Both the position numbers and the translations under genes were made by a program. A stretch of DNA of 25,007 bases from a virus, in the IMG/VR virus record IMGVR_UViG_3300042475_001932, positions 1-25,007 of that record; one strand, given 5' to 3'. This document shows, one piece after another, positions 8,227 through 16,329 of this stretch (positions are counted from its first letter, which is position 1; each line of letters opens with the position of its first letter). A model generated the notes under the pieces. The model was not told the origin of the DNA. It did no database searches and saw only the letters and a program-made list of their open reading frames with translations.

Positions 8227-8561
8227 TGTGGGCGCAATGCCGCGACTGGCTTGTGCCGATCATGGTGGATACGACCGAGGCTGAGGTATTGGCCGACCTA
8301 GAAGCCAATCGCGCGCAGCTATGGATGGGCGATGGCGCGGCGATGGTGCTGCAACTGCTAACCCCGCCGCCGACTTTGCATATCTGGTTGGCCGGTGGTG
8401 AACTAGGCGGGCTTCTCGACATGCGCGGCGGAATGGAAGCTTGGGCTAGATCGCAAGGTTGTGAAGCCGTGACGATTAATGGCCGACGCGGCTGGGACCG
8501 GGTGTTAAAACCCTACGGATATGAGCCTGACGGCGAAGAACTACGGAAGGCGTTGAAGTGA
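8226..8561 (+). CDS. GNAT-like small virion-associated protein (T7 gp13-like type)
   Basis: A 111-residue protein with GTG start overlapping the previous TAG by one base. It has the shortened acetyltransferase-like layout seen in small proteins of podovirus structural operons. An N-terminal helix with 'EVLADLEANRAQLWMGDGAAMVLQLL' leads into the strand 'LHIWLAGGELGGLLDMRGGMEAWARSQGCEAVTINGRRGWDRVLKPYGYEP'. The ending 'GRRGWDRVLKPYGY' resembles the C-terminal motif of GNAT folds ('GRxxWxRxLxxxGF'). T7 gp13 and relatives are needed for internal-protein assembly. The acetyl-CoA loop is not convincing, so enzymatic activity is doubtful. Confidence 0.65.
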   Translation: MWAQCRDWLVPIMVDTTEAEVLADLEANRAQLWMGDGAAMVLQLLTPPPTLHIWLAGGELGGLLDMRGGMEAWARSQGCEAVTINGRRGWDRVLKPYGYEPDGEELRKALK

Positions 8562-9517
8562 AGAAAAAGAGCAAGCAAACCACGAACCAAAACACCACGG
8601 CCACCATGACGCCGACAAACCCGCAATGGGTTACGGATAGCGTTCAGGGCCTTGGTGGCAGGATTACCGACACTTTTAAGGGTCTAGACCCTTACAGCCT
8701 TGTTCCGGGGGCCGATCCCCTGCAAACGCAGGCGGCAACCAGTGCGGCGGGGCTTACCACGTCTCCGAACTACGGGCGGGCGACCGACATCCTTGGCCGC
8801 GTGGCCGGGGCGGGTCCGTCAACCGTTCAAGCGGGTGATATTCAAGGCGGTATTGCCGGGTTCATGAATCCGTACATGAAGGACGTGGTTGACACCTCGC
8901 TTGCCGATTACAACCAAGGGGCAGGCTACACGCGCGCCGAAAACAAGCTGGCCCTAGCTGGTGACACGACGTTCGGCGGTTCGGGCGGGGCAATCCAAAC
9001 CATGCTCTCGAATGACGCTCTGGATCGCGGGCGCGGTACATTGGCGGCGGGCTTGCGTTCGGGTGCTTATGACCGTGCGGCATCGCTGGCGGCGCAACAG
9101 GCGAACATGAACCAGCAGGCCAGCCTCGCAAGCGGCCAATTCAACGAACAGGCCCTGTCGCGCCAAGGAGACGCCGCTACGGGCATGGCAAGCATTGCCG
9201 GGGCTCAAGGGGCTGACAGCCGCGCTAACATCGGCACGCAAGCCGACATCGGAGCCATCCTGCGTCAGATTGCAGCGGCTCGCGCGGGCGCGCCTATTGG
9301 AGCGCTTGGGGCGGAAAGCGGCCTGATTGGTGGCCTGCCTCTAGACATGTTCCGAGGCTCCAACGCGACCGGCTCGCTAAGTGGCACGACCAAAACCACA
9401 CAGAGCGGTATGGACATTGGGCAACTTCTGCAAATGGCGGCGGGCGCGGGTCTAATGTTTGCTCCAGGCGGGCAAGCGGCAGGTGGTGCTTTGCTTGCTG
9501 GCGGCGCGAAAGGTTAA
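8558..9517 (+). CDS. Probable internal virion / ejection-complex protein
   Basis: A 319-residue protein with GTG start coupled to the previous gene (GTGA). It begins with a Lys/Thr/Asn-rich flexible segment, then 'NPQWVTDSVQGLGGRI', a pattern I have seen in phage internal proteins. The rest is Ala/Gly/Gln-rich helix ('AASLAAQQANMNQQASLASGQFNEQALSRQGDAATGMAS'). The C-terminus has a hydrophobic Gly/Ala stretch (about 287-319, 'LLQMAAGAGLMFAPGGQAAGGALLAGG') that could insert into membranes. It lies immediately upstream of the other internal-protein candidates. Function inferred from composition and context. Confidence 0.65.
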   Translation: MKKKSKQTTNQNTTATMTPTNPQWVTDSVQGLGGRITDTFKGLDPYSLVPGADPLQTQAATSAAGLTTSPNYGRATDILGRVAGAGPSTVQAGDIQGGIAGFMNPYMKDVVDTSLADYNQGAGYTRAENKLALAGDTTFGGSGGAIQTMLSNDALDRGRGTLAAGLRSGAYDRAASLAAQQANMNQQASLASGQFNEQALSRQGDAATGMASIAGAQGADSRANIGTQADIGAILRQIAAARAGAPIGALGAESGLIGGLPLDMFRGSNATGSLSGTTKTTQSGMDIGQLLQMAAGAGLMFAPGGQAAGGALLAGGAKG

Positions 9518-9521
9518 ATCA

Positions 9522-10931
9522 ATGGGCATTTTCGGCGGCGTTGGTCGCGCTCTTAGCAAACCGGGCGCGGATGGTTTGTCACTTGGCGAACGACTTGCCA
9601 TCTTTGCAACTGCGGCAGGCGGTGACATTGGGTCGGCTATGGCTATCCGCAATGCCCCGGCACAACGGGCGCAACTTGCCCAACGGGATGCTTTCGGTAG
9701 GCAACTGGCGGGGATGCTTGGCCCTCAGTACGCCGAAACCCAAGGCGCGGGCGCGGCTATTCAAGCCCCGTCAATGCCGGGAATGCCGCAAGCCGAAGCC
9801 GCCCCTGAATATCAATGGCAAGCGCCGCAGCGCATCTCGGACGGACTAAACATCAATAGTCCCGAGTTGGGTGCGTTAATGTTGCAGGCTCAAAATGCCA
9901 AGTACGACATGAGCGGGCTCATGGACGTATTGAAAGCGCAAAAGCCGGACATTGCGTTTACGCCGTCAAATGAAGCGTATGACAAAGGAACGGGACGCCT
10001 GACGGGCATGGTTGCGCCGAAGACTGGCGAGGGCCAAACCTTGCGCCGAGACGCATTGGGCGGCATTGCGGGTATTGAAAACGCGCCAAATTACACCCGC
10101 GCGTTGATGGAATCCGAAGCCGCCAAAACGATGGGGCAGGAAACCGCCAAGGCCGGGTTTGATATGGTGGAAGTCAAGATAGGCGGGCAGGTAGCGCAGC
10201 TACCGCGTTCGGTCGCGCTTCCGCTTATTACGGCGGCGTTTGGCAGAGACTATCCTAACGGCCTGCCGGAGAATTTTGGGCGCACTGTTGCACCCGAAGT
10301 GCAAACCTACAGAACCGACGCGGCCAAGGCGCAAGTCGAGCGGGACTTCACGCGGCCCAAGGCGCAAGCCGCATTGTCTGCAATGGACGCCAAAACGAAG
10401 GTTGTTGACGACGCCATCAACCGTGTGTTGGGCATTAATGTTGACCCGCGCACCGGCAAAGCCGTTCAAGGGCCATCTATGGTTAGTGGCTGGACTACGG
10501 GTGCGGGGTCGGTGCTTGCCGGGATTCCAGGTTCCCCGGCTAAGGATTTGCAGGCGGCAATTGAAACCATCAAGGCCAATATCGGCTTTGATGAACTGCA
10601 AACCATGCGCGACAACTCACCGACAGGCGGGGCGTTGGGGCAAGTGGCCGTGCAGGAACTTGAAGCGTTGCGCGCCACGCTTTCAAGCCTTGACCAAGCG
10701 CAGTCGCCCGAACAGGTTGTGGCATCCCTGAAGCGGATTCAGGAAATTAGACGCGATTCAGCGGCCCGTCGCCGGGAAGCCTTTGACGCCACATATGGCA
10801 ACCCATCGGGCGGCGCTCCCGTTGCGCCAGCCCCCGTTGCGCCAGCCCCCGCACAACGCGTCCGCAATAAAGTCTACCAAACTCCGCGCGGACCTTTGGT
10901 CTGGACGGGCACGGGATGGATGCAACCGTAA
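9522..10931 (+). CDS. Probable internal virion protein (helical)
   Basis: A 469-residue protein. The open frame extends back to 9459, but ATG 9522 is chosen because it lies 4 nt after the previous stop and the upstream 21 residues would overlap that gene. It starts with a membrane-active looking segment ('GIFGGVGRALS...LGERLAIFATAAGGDIGSAMA'). A long helical region follows, with 'FDELQTMRDNSPTGGALGQVAVQELEALRATLSSLD', a motif I recognise from podovirus internal or structural proteins. A Pro/Ala linker made by a 15-bp tandem repeat (10821-10850) precedes the tail ending 'TPRGPLVWTGTGWMQP'. It is likely part of the DNA-ejection apparatus. Confidence 0.7.
   Translation: MGIFGGVGRALSKPGADGLSLGERLAIFATAAGGDIGSAMAIRNAPAQRAQLAQRDAFGRQLAGMLGPQYAETQGAGAAIQAPSMPGMPQAEAAPEYQWQAPQRISDGLNINSPELGALMLQAQNAKYDMSGLMDVLKAQKPDIAFTPSNEAYDKGTGRLTGMVAPKTGEGQTLRRDALGGIAGIENAPNYTRALMESEAAKTMGQETAKAGFDMVEVKIGGQVAQLPRSVALPLITAAFGRDYPNGLPENFGRTVAPEVQTYRTDAAKAQVERDFTRPKAQAALSAMDAKTKVVDDAINRVLGINVDPRTGKAVQGPSMVSGWTTGAGSVLAGIPGSPAKDLQAAIETIKANIGFDELQTMRDNSPTGGALGQVAVQELEALRATLSSLDQAQSPEQVVASLKRIQEIRRDSAARRREAFDATYGNPSGGAPVAPAPVAPAPAQRVRNKVYQTPRGPLVWTGTGWMQP
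10821..10850 (+). repeat. 15-bp tandem repeat, two copies
   Basis: Two perfect copies of GTTGCGCCAGCCCCC, encoding V-A-P-A-P twice in the linker of an internal virion protein. A hinge of this kind is likely to vary in length between relatives. Confidence 0.85.
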
Positions 10932-12940
10932 TGCGCGAGATGACAGACGCCGAAGTGTTTGGCAGCCCCGTTCGCGTGCCCCAAACGGGCGCGCCGCGCG
11001 TGCCAAGGGGCATCCGCAACAACAACCCCGGCAACATCGAAGACGGCCCTTTTGCGCGCTCACAGCCGGGCTACAAGGGCAGTGATGGGCGGTTTGCCAT
11101 CTATGAGACCCCCGAGGCCGGAACCGCCGCTAAAACGGCTCTGCTGGGCTCCTATGGCCGCAAGGGGATCAACACCGTTGAAGGTGTCGTGAACCGTTGG
11201 GCGCCACCGTCCGAAAACGACAGCAATTCTTACGCGCAATTTGTATCGCAGAAGCTGGGCGTTGATCCTCGCGCACCGTTGGACATGAACGACCCGCGCG
11301 TCCTTTCGGAGCTATCGTCGGCAATAGCGCAACGCGAAAATGGTGTTGCGGCGCCATCGTCAATGCCGGGCGTTGAAATGTCTGAATCCGAAGTGTTCGG
11401 AAAGCCCAAGCCCCCGCCGTTTCCGGGTCAACCGGGTGCGGTTCCCATCCCTCAAATGGGGCCGGGCGTTACGATGGAACGCGCTCCCAATCCAAACGCC
11501 ATGCCAAAAGCTGACGTGCTGGGCGAGGCGTGGAGCGGCTTCACGCAGCCATTCCGCGACATTGGCGCAAACTTCACGGAAGGCGTGGCAGACGCTAACC
11601 GTAAACTGGCAAACCCGGCTTCTACGTTGCCGACCAGCCTTGGCGGGTTCGTCAAGGATCAGGTCAGGGGCATTGCAGACAGCGCAAACATTCCACTCAG
11701 CGCGTTGGGTTTGTTTGGTGCGCCGGTTCAAGCCGTTGTACGTCCGATTTCGGCGGCGGGTGCGCGGGCGGGCCTAAAGCCGTCCGTTGGCGGCGATCTG
11801 ACCCTCAAAGACGGAAAACTAGCCGTCACCCCGTATCGCCAAACCAGCGGACGCGAGGCGCAAGCAGTTATTGAAGGCAACCTAAACACGGCGCTGTCTG
11901 GTGCGCGGCCTGCCGGGCCTGCTGCGCCTCCAAGATTGTCAGTCAAAGACCCTGAAGCGCTTGTGACGGCGCTTCAAACCCAAAAGACGGCAGCTTATGC
12001 TCGAGTGAAGGCTCTCGGCGGGGCTTATGACGGGAAGTCAGCGGCGCAACTTCGCAGCTCGATTACAACCGACCTTATTGCGGAGGGGTTGGACGCCGCC
12101 GCGCATCCCGGCGCGTTCTCGGTTGTGAAGCGTTTGGATGACGTGTTAACCGGAAAGCAGCCAATCACGCTGGACGAGCTGGATAAGCTGCGTCAAGTCG
12201 CGTGGCGCAACGCGGCTGGGCTCAAAGGCCCAGACAAGGGCGCAGAGCGTTATTTTGGCAGCAAAATTATAGATAAGATTGACGATTTTATCGAAAACGC
12301 CCAGCCGTTCCAAACGCTTGGCGGAAATCCCGCCGAACTAAACGCCGCGATTAAAGAAGCCCGCGCGGCCAATCAGCGTTATCGCAACACGCAAATTGTT
12401 GCGGACAAGGTGGATTCAGCAGAACTTCGCGCATCAACCACTTACGCGGGCGGAAACAAAGCCAACGCGGTGCGTGAAAACGTTCGGCCTTTGGTGGATC
12501 GTACTAGCGCCCAACGGATGCGCGGCCTGACCAAGCCGCAAGAAAAAGCAGTTCGGCAAGTTGCAACCGGAACCCCAGCGGCCAATACCGCAAGATTGGT
12601 CGGCAAGCTGGCCGATCCTCGCGGGCTTCTTGGAATGGGATTTCAAGCCGCGCTTCAGACGGTGCTTGGCCCGGCGTCGGGCGGTTTGTCGGGCATTGCC
12701 ATTCCTTTGGGAGCCGCCGCCAGCGAGGCCAGCAATGCGGCCACAATGGCGAGCGTAAAAAAGCTGCTCGACCTGTTTGCTAACGGCCCAAGGCCGGGTC
12801 TTTCGGCTGCACCTGGAATTGCTGGCCCTTACGCGCCCTTGGCTTTGCCTTCGCGGGTTGCCGGGTCAGGCGCGTTGATTGCCCCTCTACCTCAGGTCCA
12901 GCGACCCACCGCAAAGCCAAAAGCCACCGTGAAACGATAG
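10931..12940 (+). CDS. Virion-associated lytic transglycosylase-like internal protein
   Basis: A 669-residue protein. ATG 10931 overlaps the preceding TAA by one base and is preferred over ATG 10916, which gives five more residues. Residues 25-37 carry 'PRGIRNNNPGNIE', the signature of phage virion lysozymes that open the peptidoglycan during DNA injection. The domain runs to about residue 140 ('LDMNDPRVLSELSSAIAQREN'). 'EVFG' motifs occur at the N-terminus and again after the enzyme domain. The remaining 450 residues are helical with a Pro-rich linker, and the C-terminal region near 570-640 is Gly/Ala-rich and hydrophobic. Role inferred: cell-wall-degrading ejection protein analogous to T7 gp16. 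The catalytic Glu cannot be fixed without a structure-based alignment. Confidence 0.8.
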   Translation: MREMTDAEVFGSPVRVPQTGAPRVPRGIRNNNPGNIEDGPFARSQPGYKGSDGRFAIYETPEAGTAAKTALLGSYGRKGINTVEGVVNRWAPPSENDSNSYAQFVSQKLGVDPRAPLDMNDPRVLSELSSAIAQRENGVAAPSSMPGVEMSESEVFGKPKPPPFPGQPGAVPIPQMGPGVTMERAPNPNAMPKADVLGEAWSGFTQPFRDIGANFTEGVADANRKLANPASTLPTSLGGFVKDQVRGIADSANIPLSALGLFGAPVQAVVRPISAAGARAGLKPSVGGDLTLKDGKLAVTPYRQTSGREAQAVIEGNLNTALSGARPAGPAAPPRLSVKDPEALVTALQTQKTAAYARVKALGGAYDGKSAAQLRSSITTDLIAEGLDAAAHPGAFSVVKRLDDVLTGKQPITLDELDKLRQVAWRNAAGLKGPDKGAERYFGSKIIDKIDDFIENAQPFQTLGGNPAELNAAIKEARAANQRYRNTQIVADKVDSAELRASTTYAGGNKANAVRENVRPLVDRTSAQRMRGLTKPQEKAVRQVATGTPAANTARLVGKLADPRGLLGMGFQAALQTVLGPASGGLSGIAIPLGAAASEASNAATMASVKKLLDLFANGPRPGLSAAPGIAGPYAPLALPSRVAGSGALIAPLPQVQRPTAKPKATVKR

Positions 12941-13115
12941 GAAACGCGGCGGCTCCATAAACCATTGCGACAACTTCGGGCCAGCTATCGGACTGCGCGG
13001 CAACTGCTGCAAAGCCTGATGTGTAAAGCGCCCACCAGAAGACCGCTGACCAACGAATGACAAGGCGGTCAGTCACAACGTCAAATTCCGCGTCCACGAC
13101 GTCGGGTAATTCCAT
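12780..13115 (-). CDS. Possible antisense membrane protein (weak call)
   Basis: A 111-residue frame on the opposite strand, overlapping the 3' end of the lysozyme gene by 161 nt and filling most of the 262-nt gap behind it. Two hydrophobic segments are visible ('VFWWALYTSGFAAVAAQ' and 'VVAMVYGAAAFPIVSRWLLALRWV'), with an acidic start ('MELPDVVDAEFDVV') and a basic Pro/Lys/Arg tail. The GGGGG immediately before the ATG is too close for an ideal Shine-Dalgarno; a TTG at 13139 is an alternative start. It could be a holin-like or superinfection membrane protein, or a chance frame. It is the only leftward gene candidate inside the structural block. Confidence 0.35.
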   Translation of the reverse strand: MELPDVVDAEFDVVTDRLVIRWSAVFWWALYTSGFAAVAAQSDSWPEVVAMVYGAAAFPIVSRWLLALRWVAGPEVEGQSTRLTRQPAKAKPRARKGQQFQVQPKDPALGR

Positions 13116-13142
13116 CCCCCTATCGTACACGAGGCACAAGCC
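12941..13142. other. Gap without a certain gene
   Basis: Rightward coding is interrupted between the lysozyme gene and the 19-residue mini-ORF. I see no clear promoter, terminator or long hairpin. The only content is the 5' part of the weak leftward membrane-protein frame. Confidence 0.5.
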
Positions 13143-13202
13143 ATGTCCACCGGCACAATCACCGGCCAGTATCGGGTGGCTGCAATGCGTGGGTTTGACT
13201 AA
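13143..13202 (+). CDS. Nineteen-residue mini-ORF before the first appendage gene
   Basis: ATG 13143 follows a plausible ACGAGG Shine-Dalgarno by about nine bases. The frame (MSTGTITGQYRVAAMRGFD) ends with TAA directly abutting the ATG of the next gene. It could be a leader peptide that couples translation, a remnant of a larger protein, or chance. It is not recognised. Confidence 0.4.
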   Translation: MSTGTITGQYRVAAMRGFD

Positions 13203-13997
13203 ATGAACCTCGGCCTAGGCTTGTCGCTGTCATCGGCCCGCGCTGCAAGTGGCGGAGGTGCGTCCTACAGCGCAGAGGCTACGGCCCTGTTCGCGCGCAT
13301 GTCTACCCAACCGGACGATACGCGCAAGGCGTTGATCAATACGTTCATCGTCGGCCTGACCACGGCAAGCCTCTGGACCAAACTGGACGCGCTCTATGTG
13401 TTTGCGGCGGGTGATACACAAGCGGCGCTGCTAAACTGGAAGGGCGCGACCTTTGACGCCTCTGAGGTTGGCTCGCCAGTGTTTACCGCTGATAGGGGCT
13501 ACGCCTCCGCAGCAGGTGCTTACATCGACAGCAACATGGCGCAAAACGTCGGCGGAACGCAATACACCCAAAATGCCGCAGTCTTTGGATGTTATAACAA
13601 CGTCGCCGGGACTGATGGCCAATACCTCATGGGCCTTGTGACCAACGGCTCGACGCGGGTTATTCCGAAGACGGCGCTGGGCGGCGGCAACTGGCGGCAG
13701 AACACTGGCACGACGGTCACGATTCCTGACGGGACCGTGGCGTCGCGCGTGGGGGCCTGGTCCGTGGTGCGTGAAAATTCCACCACGCAGACGATCCGCC
13801 AGAATGGCGCTCAGATACACAGCGGCGCCGCAAATTCCACCGCGCTGATCGCGGAAGACTTTGTGTTCCTGCGGGCCTCGGGCGCGGACGGTTCGGGCCG
13901 GGTGGCAACGGGGATTATCGGTGCAATGACGGGCGCGGAGGAAGCAACTTATCGCGGCCTTGAACTGACCTTCTTAACCGCCATTGGGGCCAACTGA
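13203..13997 (+). CDS. Tail appendage / receptor-binding protein, LamG-like
   Basis: A 264-residue protein. Residues 1-13 (MNLGLGLSLSSAR) are an N-terminal leader shared with the next gene, followed by a Gly-rich hinge. The body from residue 22 ('YSAEATALFARMSTQPDDTRKALINTFIVGL') through 'KLDALYVFAAGDTQAALLNWKG', 'FTADRGYA' and 'AVFGCYNN' to 'VFLRASG' matches a concanavalin/LamG-like module very common on phage fibre proteins. Such modules bind surface glycans. The gene overlaps the next by one base (TGATG). It probably sits on the tail and recognises the host surface; the ligand cannot be predicted. Confidence 0.75.
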   Translation: MNLGLGLSLSSARAASGGGASYSAEATALFARMSTQPDDTRKALINTFIVGLTTASLWTKLDALYVFAAGDTQAALLNWKGATFDASEVGSPVFTADRGYASAAGAYIDSNMAQNVGGTQYTQNAAVFGCYNNVAGTDGQYLMGLVTNGSTRVIPKTALGGGNWRQNTGTTVTIPDGTVASRVGAWSVVRENSTTQTIRQNGAQIHSGAANSTALIAEDFVFLRASGADGSGRVATGIIGAMTGAEEATYRGLELTFLTAIGAN

Positions 13998-16282
13998 TGA
14001 ACCTTGGCTTAGGGCTGTCGCTATCTAGCGCAAGAACGGTAAGCGCACCAACGGCAGAGCCGTCGCTAATTACGTCGCTTGACTTCGGACGCCTTACGCG
14101 TGCGGGCGCTGGTGGAACGCCTATTGCCACGAGCGGCAGCGCCATCACGTCAGCCTCAATCAACAGCGGCACCAATTCTAACCATTGGCAGATCACCTCG
14201 GCGGGCATCATCACGCCTAGCGCCACGGGTGTTACTGCTGGCTTGTCGGCATCCTACACGCTCAACGTCACGGCCACCAACGCCACCGGCCCGACAACGG
14301 GTTCCATCACAATCAACACCGAGGCCAACGCCTACGACATCACGGGCGCGGATATAACAGCCGGTAACGCAGAACTAACAGCGGTCACGACGCACCTTGG
14401 GACGGGCGTTGCTGTGGCCACAAATATTTACATGCGCGCCGGAACGCAGTTGAGCTTCACGACCACGACCGAAGCCTCTTGGTTCAAGAACAAGGCGCAC
14501 ACGGCGGAAGTCACGTTCCAGGGTCGCACGACAATCGACAATAACCCGCCAGTTTTGGACTGCGCGGCGGACGTGTTTGGTTCGGCATGGAACAACTTCC
14601 GCTTTAAGAACATGAAGTGGAATCTGCGTTTCCTCCGCGAGACGATGGGCGACACGACCTATGCCGTCCGGCTTTCCAGCACCATCGGAAAGATTGTCTG
14701 GGAAGATTGCGACATCGCGGGCGATTGCCTCACATTAGAGCCTGGACAGCATTACAAAGGGTTTTTTGGCATTAGCAATTCCGGCACGACCAACGTCGCG
14801 GCGGCTGATATTCAAATTTTGGGCGGGCGCATCCACGGCCTTTGGCGCTCGGTCAACGCGGCCCGGTTTACATCTCCGGTAGGTGGACCATGCCTGCGCT
14901 TCAAGATGAACGATGTAGACGTTTACGATATGGGCCTTGACGGGCTATACATCGCAAATGAGTGGACCAACATCGAGGTAACAAACAACTATTTTCACAG
15001 CCCATATATCAACAAAAAACGTCTTTTCTTGTCGGACTCGCAAGATGATGTTTATGTCCGCAACACGGCATGGACCGGCGCGGCAGATGGCAAAAAACTG
15101 TTTATGGTCTGGGCGGGTCAATTCCGCTCCGTGGCCGGGTCGGCAGATTGCCTCTACATGCAAGGGGCGACGGGATCGCCGCGCGTCAAGCTAGTGCGGG
15201 ATGCGACGGGAAATATCGTCTTCACGGCTGCGGATTCGAGTGGATCAAACGTCATTACCATGACCTCGGCCAGCACCTACAGCGGCGGATCTTTCAAGAT
15301 GGTGGTGGCCGTGTCGGTTGATACCGATGGCACGTCCCGCATGTATATCTGGAAAGAACAAAACGGCGGGGGCGGTTCGTGGTCATCGGCGGCAAGTGCG
15401 GCGTCGTCAGGCTCAACCATAAACCTGAATAGTGGAGGCGTCTCCCTTGGTGGAACGCCGACAAAAACCGAGAAATTCCACGGCTACTATAACCGCCTGT
15501 TCATATGGTACGGCATCGCGCCGGACATCACGTCAACGACGGTTCAAAACTACATCATCGACAGTTCCAACGGACGCGACACGGACGTCGCCACGTTAAT
15601 TGCGGCTTACGGAACCCCGATTCTGCAACAGGAAGGTGATACAGCTTACTGGAACTCTCTCTCATCTGCGGTTGGGACCGGGGGCGATTGGGATGACGTA
15701 GGGCAGGTGGAAATTGACCACGGTGACTTGATCCAGACAGCAGCCAACGCCACGGTGAACGGCTGGACGTTTACGGATAACGTCCTTTCGTCCGGCTTTG
15801 ATGTTTCCAGCCAGTACGCCCGCGCAACTGATCCAGACGGACTCTATGAACAATATTACGAAATGCAGGGCCTGTTCATGGAGGACATCAACACCGGCAA
15901 TTACATGACCGGCGCGGTGATAGACCGCAACATCATCATGTGCGCGTCAGGCTGGGCTATCGCGCCCTACAACGGCAAAGACTGCTTTATCCGGGATAAC
16001 GTCGTTTTTGTGCCCGATGAGTGGGGCTATGACGTTTCCAACTATCCGACAGTCCGCATCTTGGAGCATGGTTCCGCGCCCAACACCGGGGGCAACACCG
16101 TAACCAACAACTGGGCATATTCCTACACACTAACAGTCGGATCAACGGGTACAGCTAACACCACGACACCGGCCAACAAAGGCGATGGCGTGACCCCTGC
16201 AAACTACAGCAGTCACATGGCGGCGGGTGCGGCTCCTACTACAAAAGCTGAAATACTGGCCTTTGTTGCAGGGGCGATTTGA
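13997..16282 (+). CDS. Tailspike-like appendage: cadherin-like domain, beta-helix with inserted LamG
   Basis: A 761-residue protein with the same leader as the preceding gene (MNLGLGLSLSSAR). Residues 40-107 look like a cadherin/Ig-type domain ending 'GSITINTEANAYDI'. Residues 110-340 show right-handed beta-helix turns ('VWEDCDIAGDC', 'IQILGGRIHGLWRSV', 'FKMNDVDVYDMGLDGLYIAN', 'NIEVTNNYFHS'). About 345-540 is a LamG-like insertion ('KKLFMVWAGQFRSV' through 'KFHGYYNRLFIWYG'). Helix turns resume near 590 ('VEIDHGDLIQ', 'VNGWTFTDNVLSSGFD', 'VIDRNIIMCASGWAIAPYNGKDCFIRDNVVFVPDEWGYD'). Beta-helix spikes often hydrolyse or deacetylate capsule sugars; acidic residues and HxD near 'DHGD' could be catalytic, but this is unproven. 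Confidence 0.75.
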   Translation: MNLGLGLSLSSARTVSAPTAEPSLITSLDFGRLTRAGAGGTPIATSGSAITSASINSGTNSNHWQITSAGIITPSATGVTAGLSASYTLNVTATNATGPTTGSITINTEANAYDITGADITAGNAELTAVTTHLGTGVAVATNIYMRAGTQLSFTTTTEASWFKNKAHTAEVTFQGRTTIDNNPPVLDCAADVFGSAWNNFRFKNMKWNLRFLRETMGDTTYAVRLSSTIGKIVWEDCDIAGDCLTLEPGQHYKGFFGISNSGTTNVAAADIQILGGRIHGLWRSVNAARFTSPVGGPCLRFKMNDVDVYDMGLDGLYIANEWTNIEVTNNYFHSPYINKKRLFLSDSQDDVYVRNTAWTGAADGKKLFMVWAGQFRSVAGSADCLYMQGATGSPRVKLVRDATGNIVFTAADSSGSNVITMTSASTYSGGSFKMVVAVSVDTDGTSRMYIWKEQNGGGGSWSSAASAASSGSTINLNSGGVSLGGTPTKTEKFHGYYNRLFIWYGIAPDITSTTVQNYIIDSSNGRDTDVATLIAAYGTPILQQEGDTAYWNSLSSAVGTGGDWDDVGQVEIDHGDLIQTAANATVNGWTFTDNVLSSGFDVSSQYARATDPDGLYEQYYEMQGLFMEDINTGNYMTGAVIDRNIIMCASGWAIAPYNGKDCFIRDNVVFVPDEWGYDVSNYPTVRILEHGSAPNTGGNTVTNNWAYSYTLTVGSTGTANTTTPANKGDGVTPANYSSHMAAGAAPTTKAEILAFVAGAI

Positions 16283-16329
16283 TGACCCAGCCATCCCACG
16301 CCACCCCGCACAAGAGAACCGCACCATGA
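16282..16329 (+). CDS. Fifteen-residue coupling mini-ORF
   Basis: ATG 16282 overlaps the tailspike stop (TGATGA), and its own TGA overlaps the ATG of the next gene (ATGA at 16326). It encodes MTQPSHATPHKRTAP. Both junctions are perfect coupling arrangements, so ribosomes could pass from the tailspike to the lysis gene through this peptide. No function is implied for the peptide itself. Confidence 0.35.
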   Translation: MTQPSHATPHKRTAP

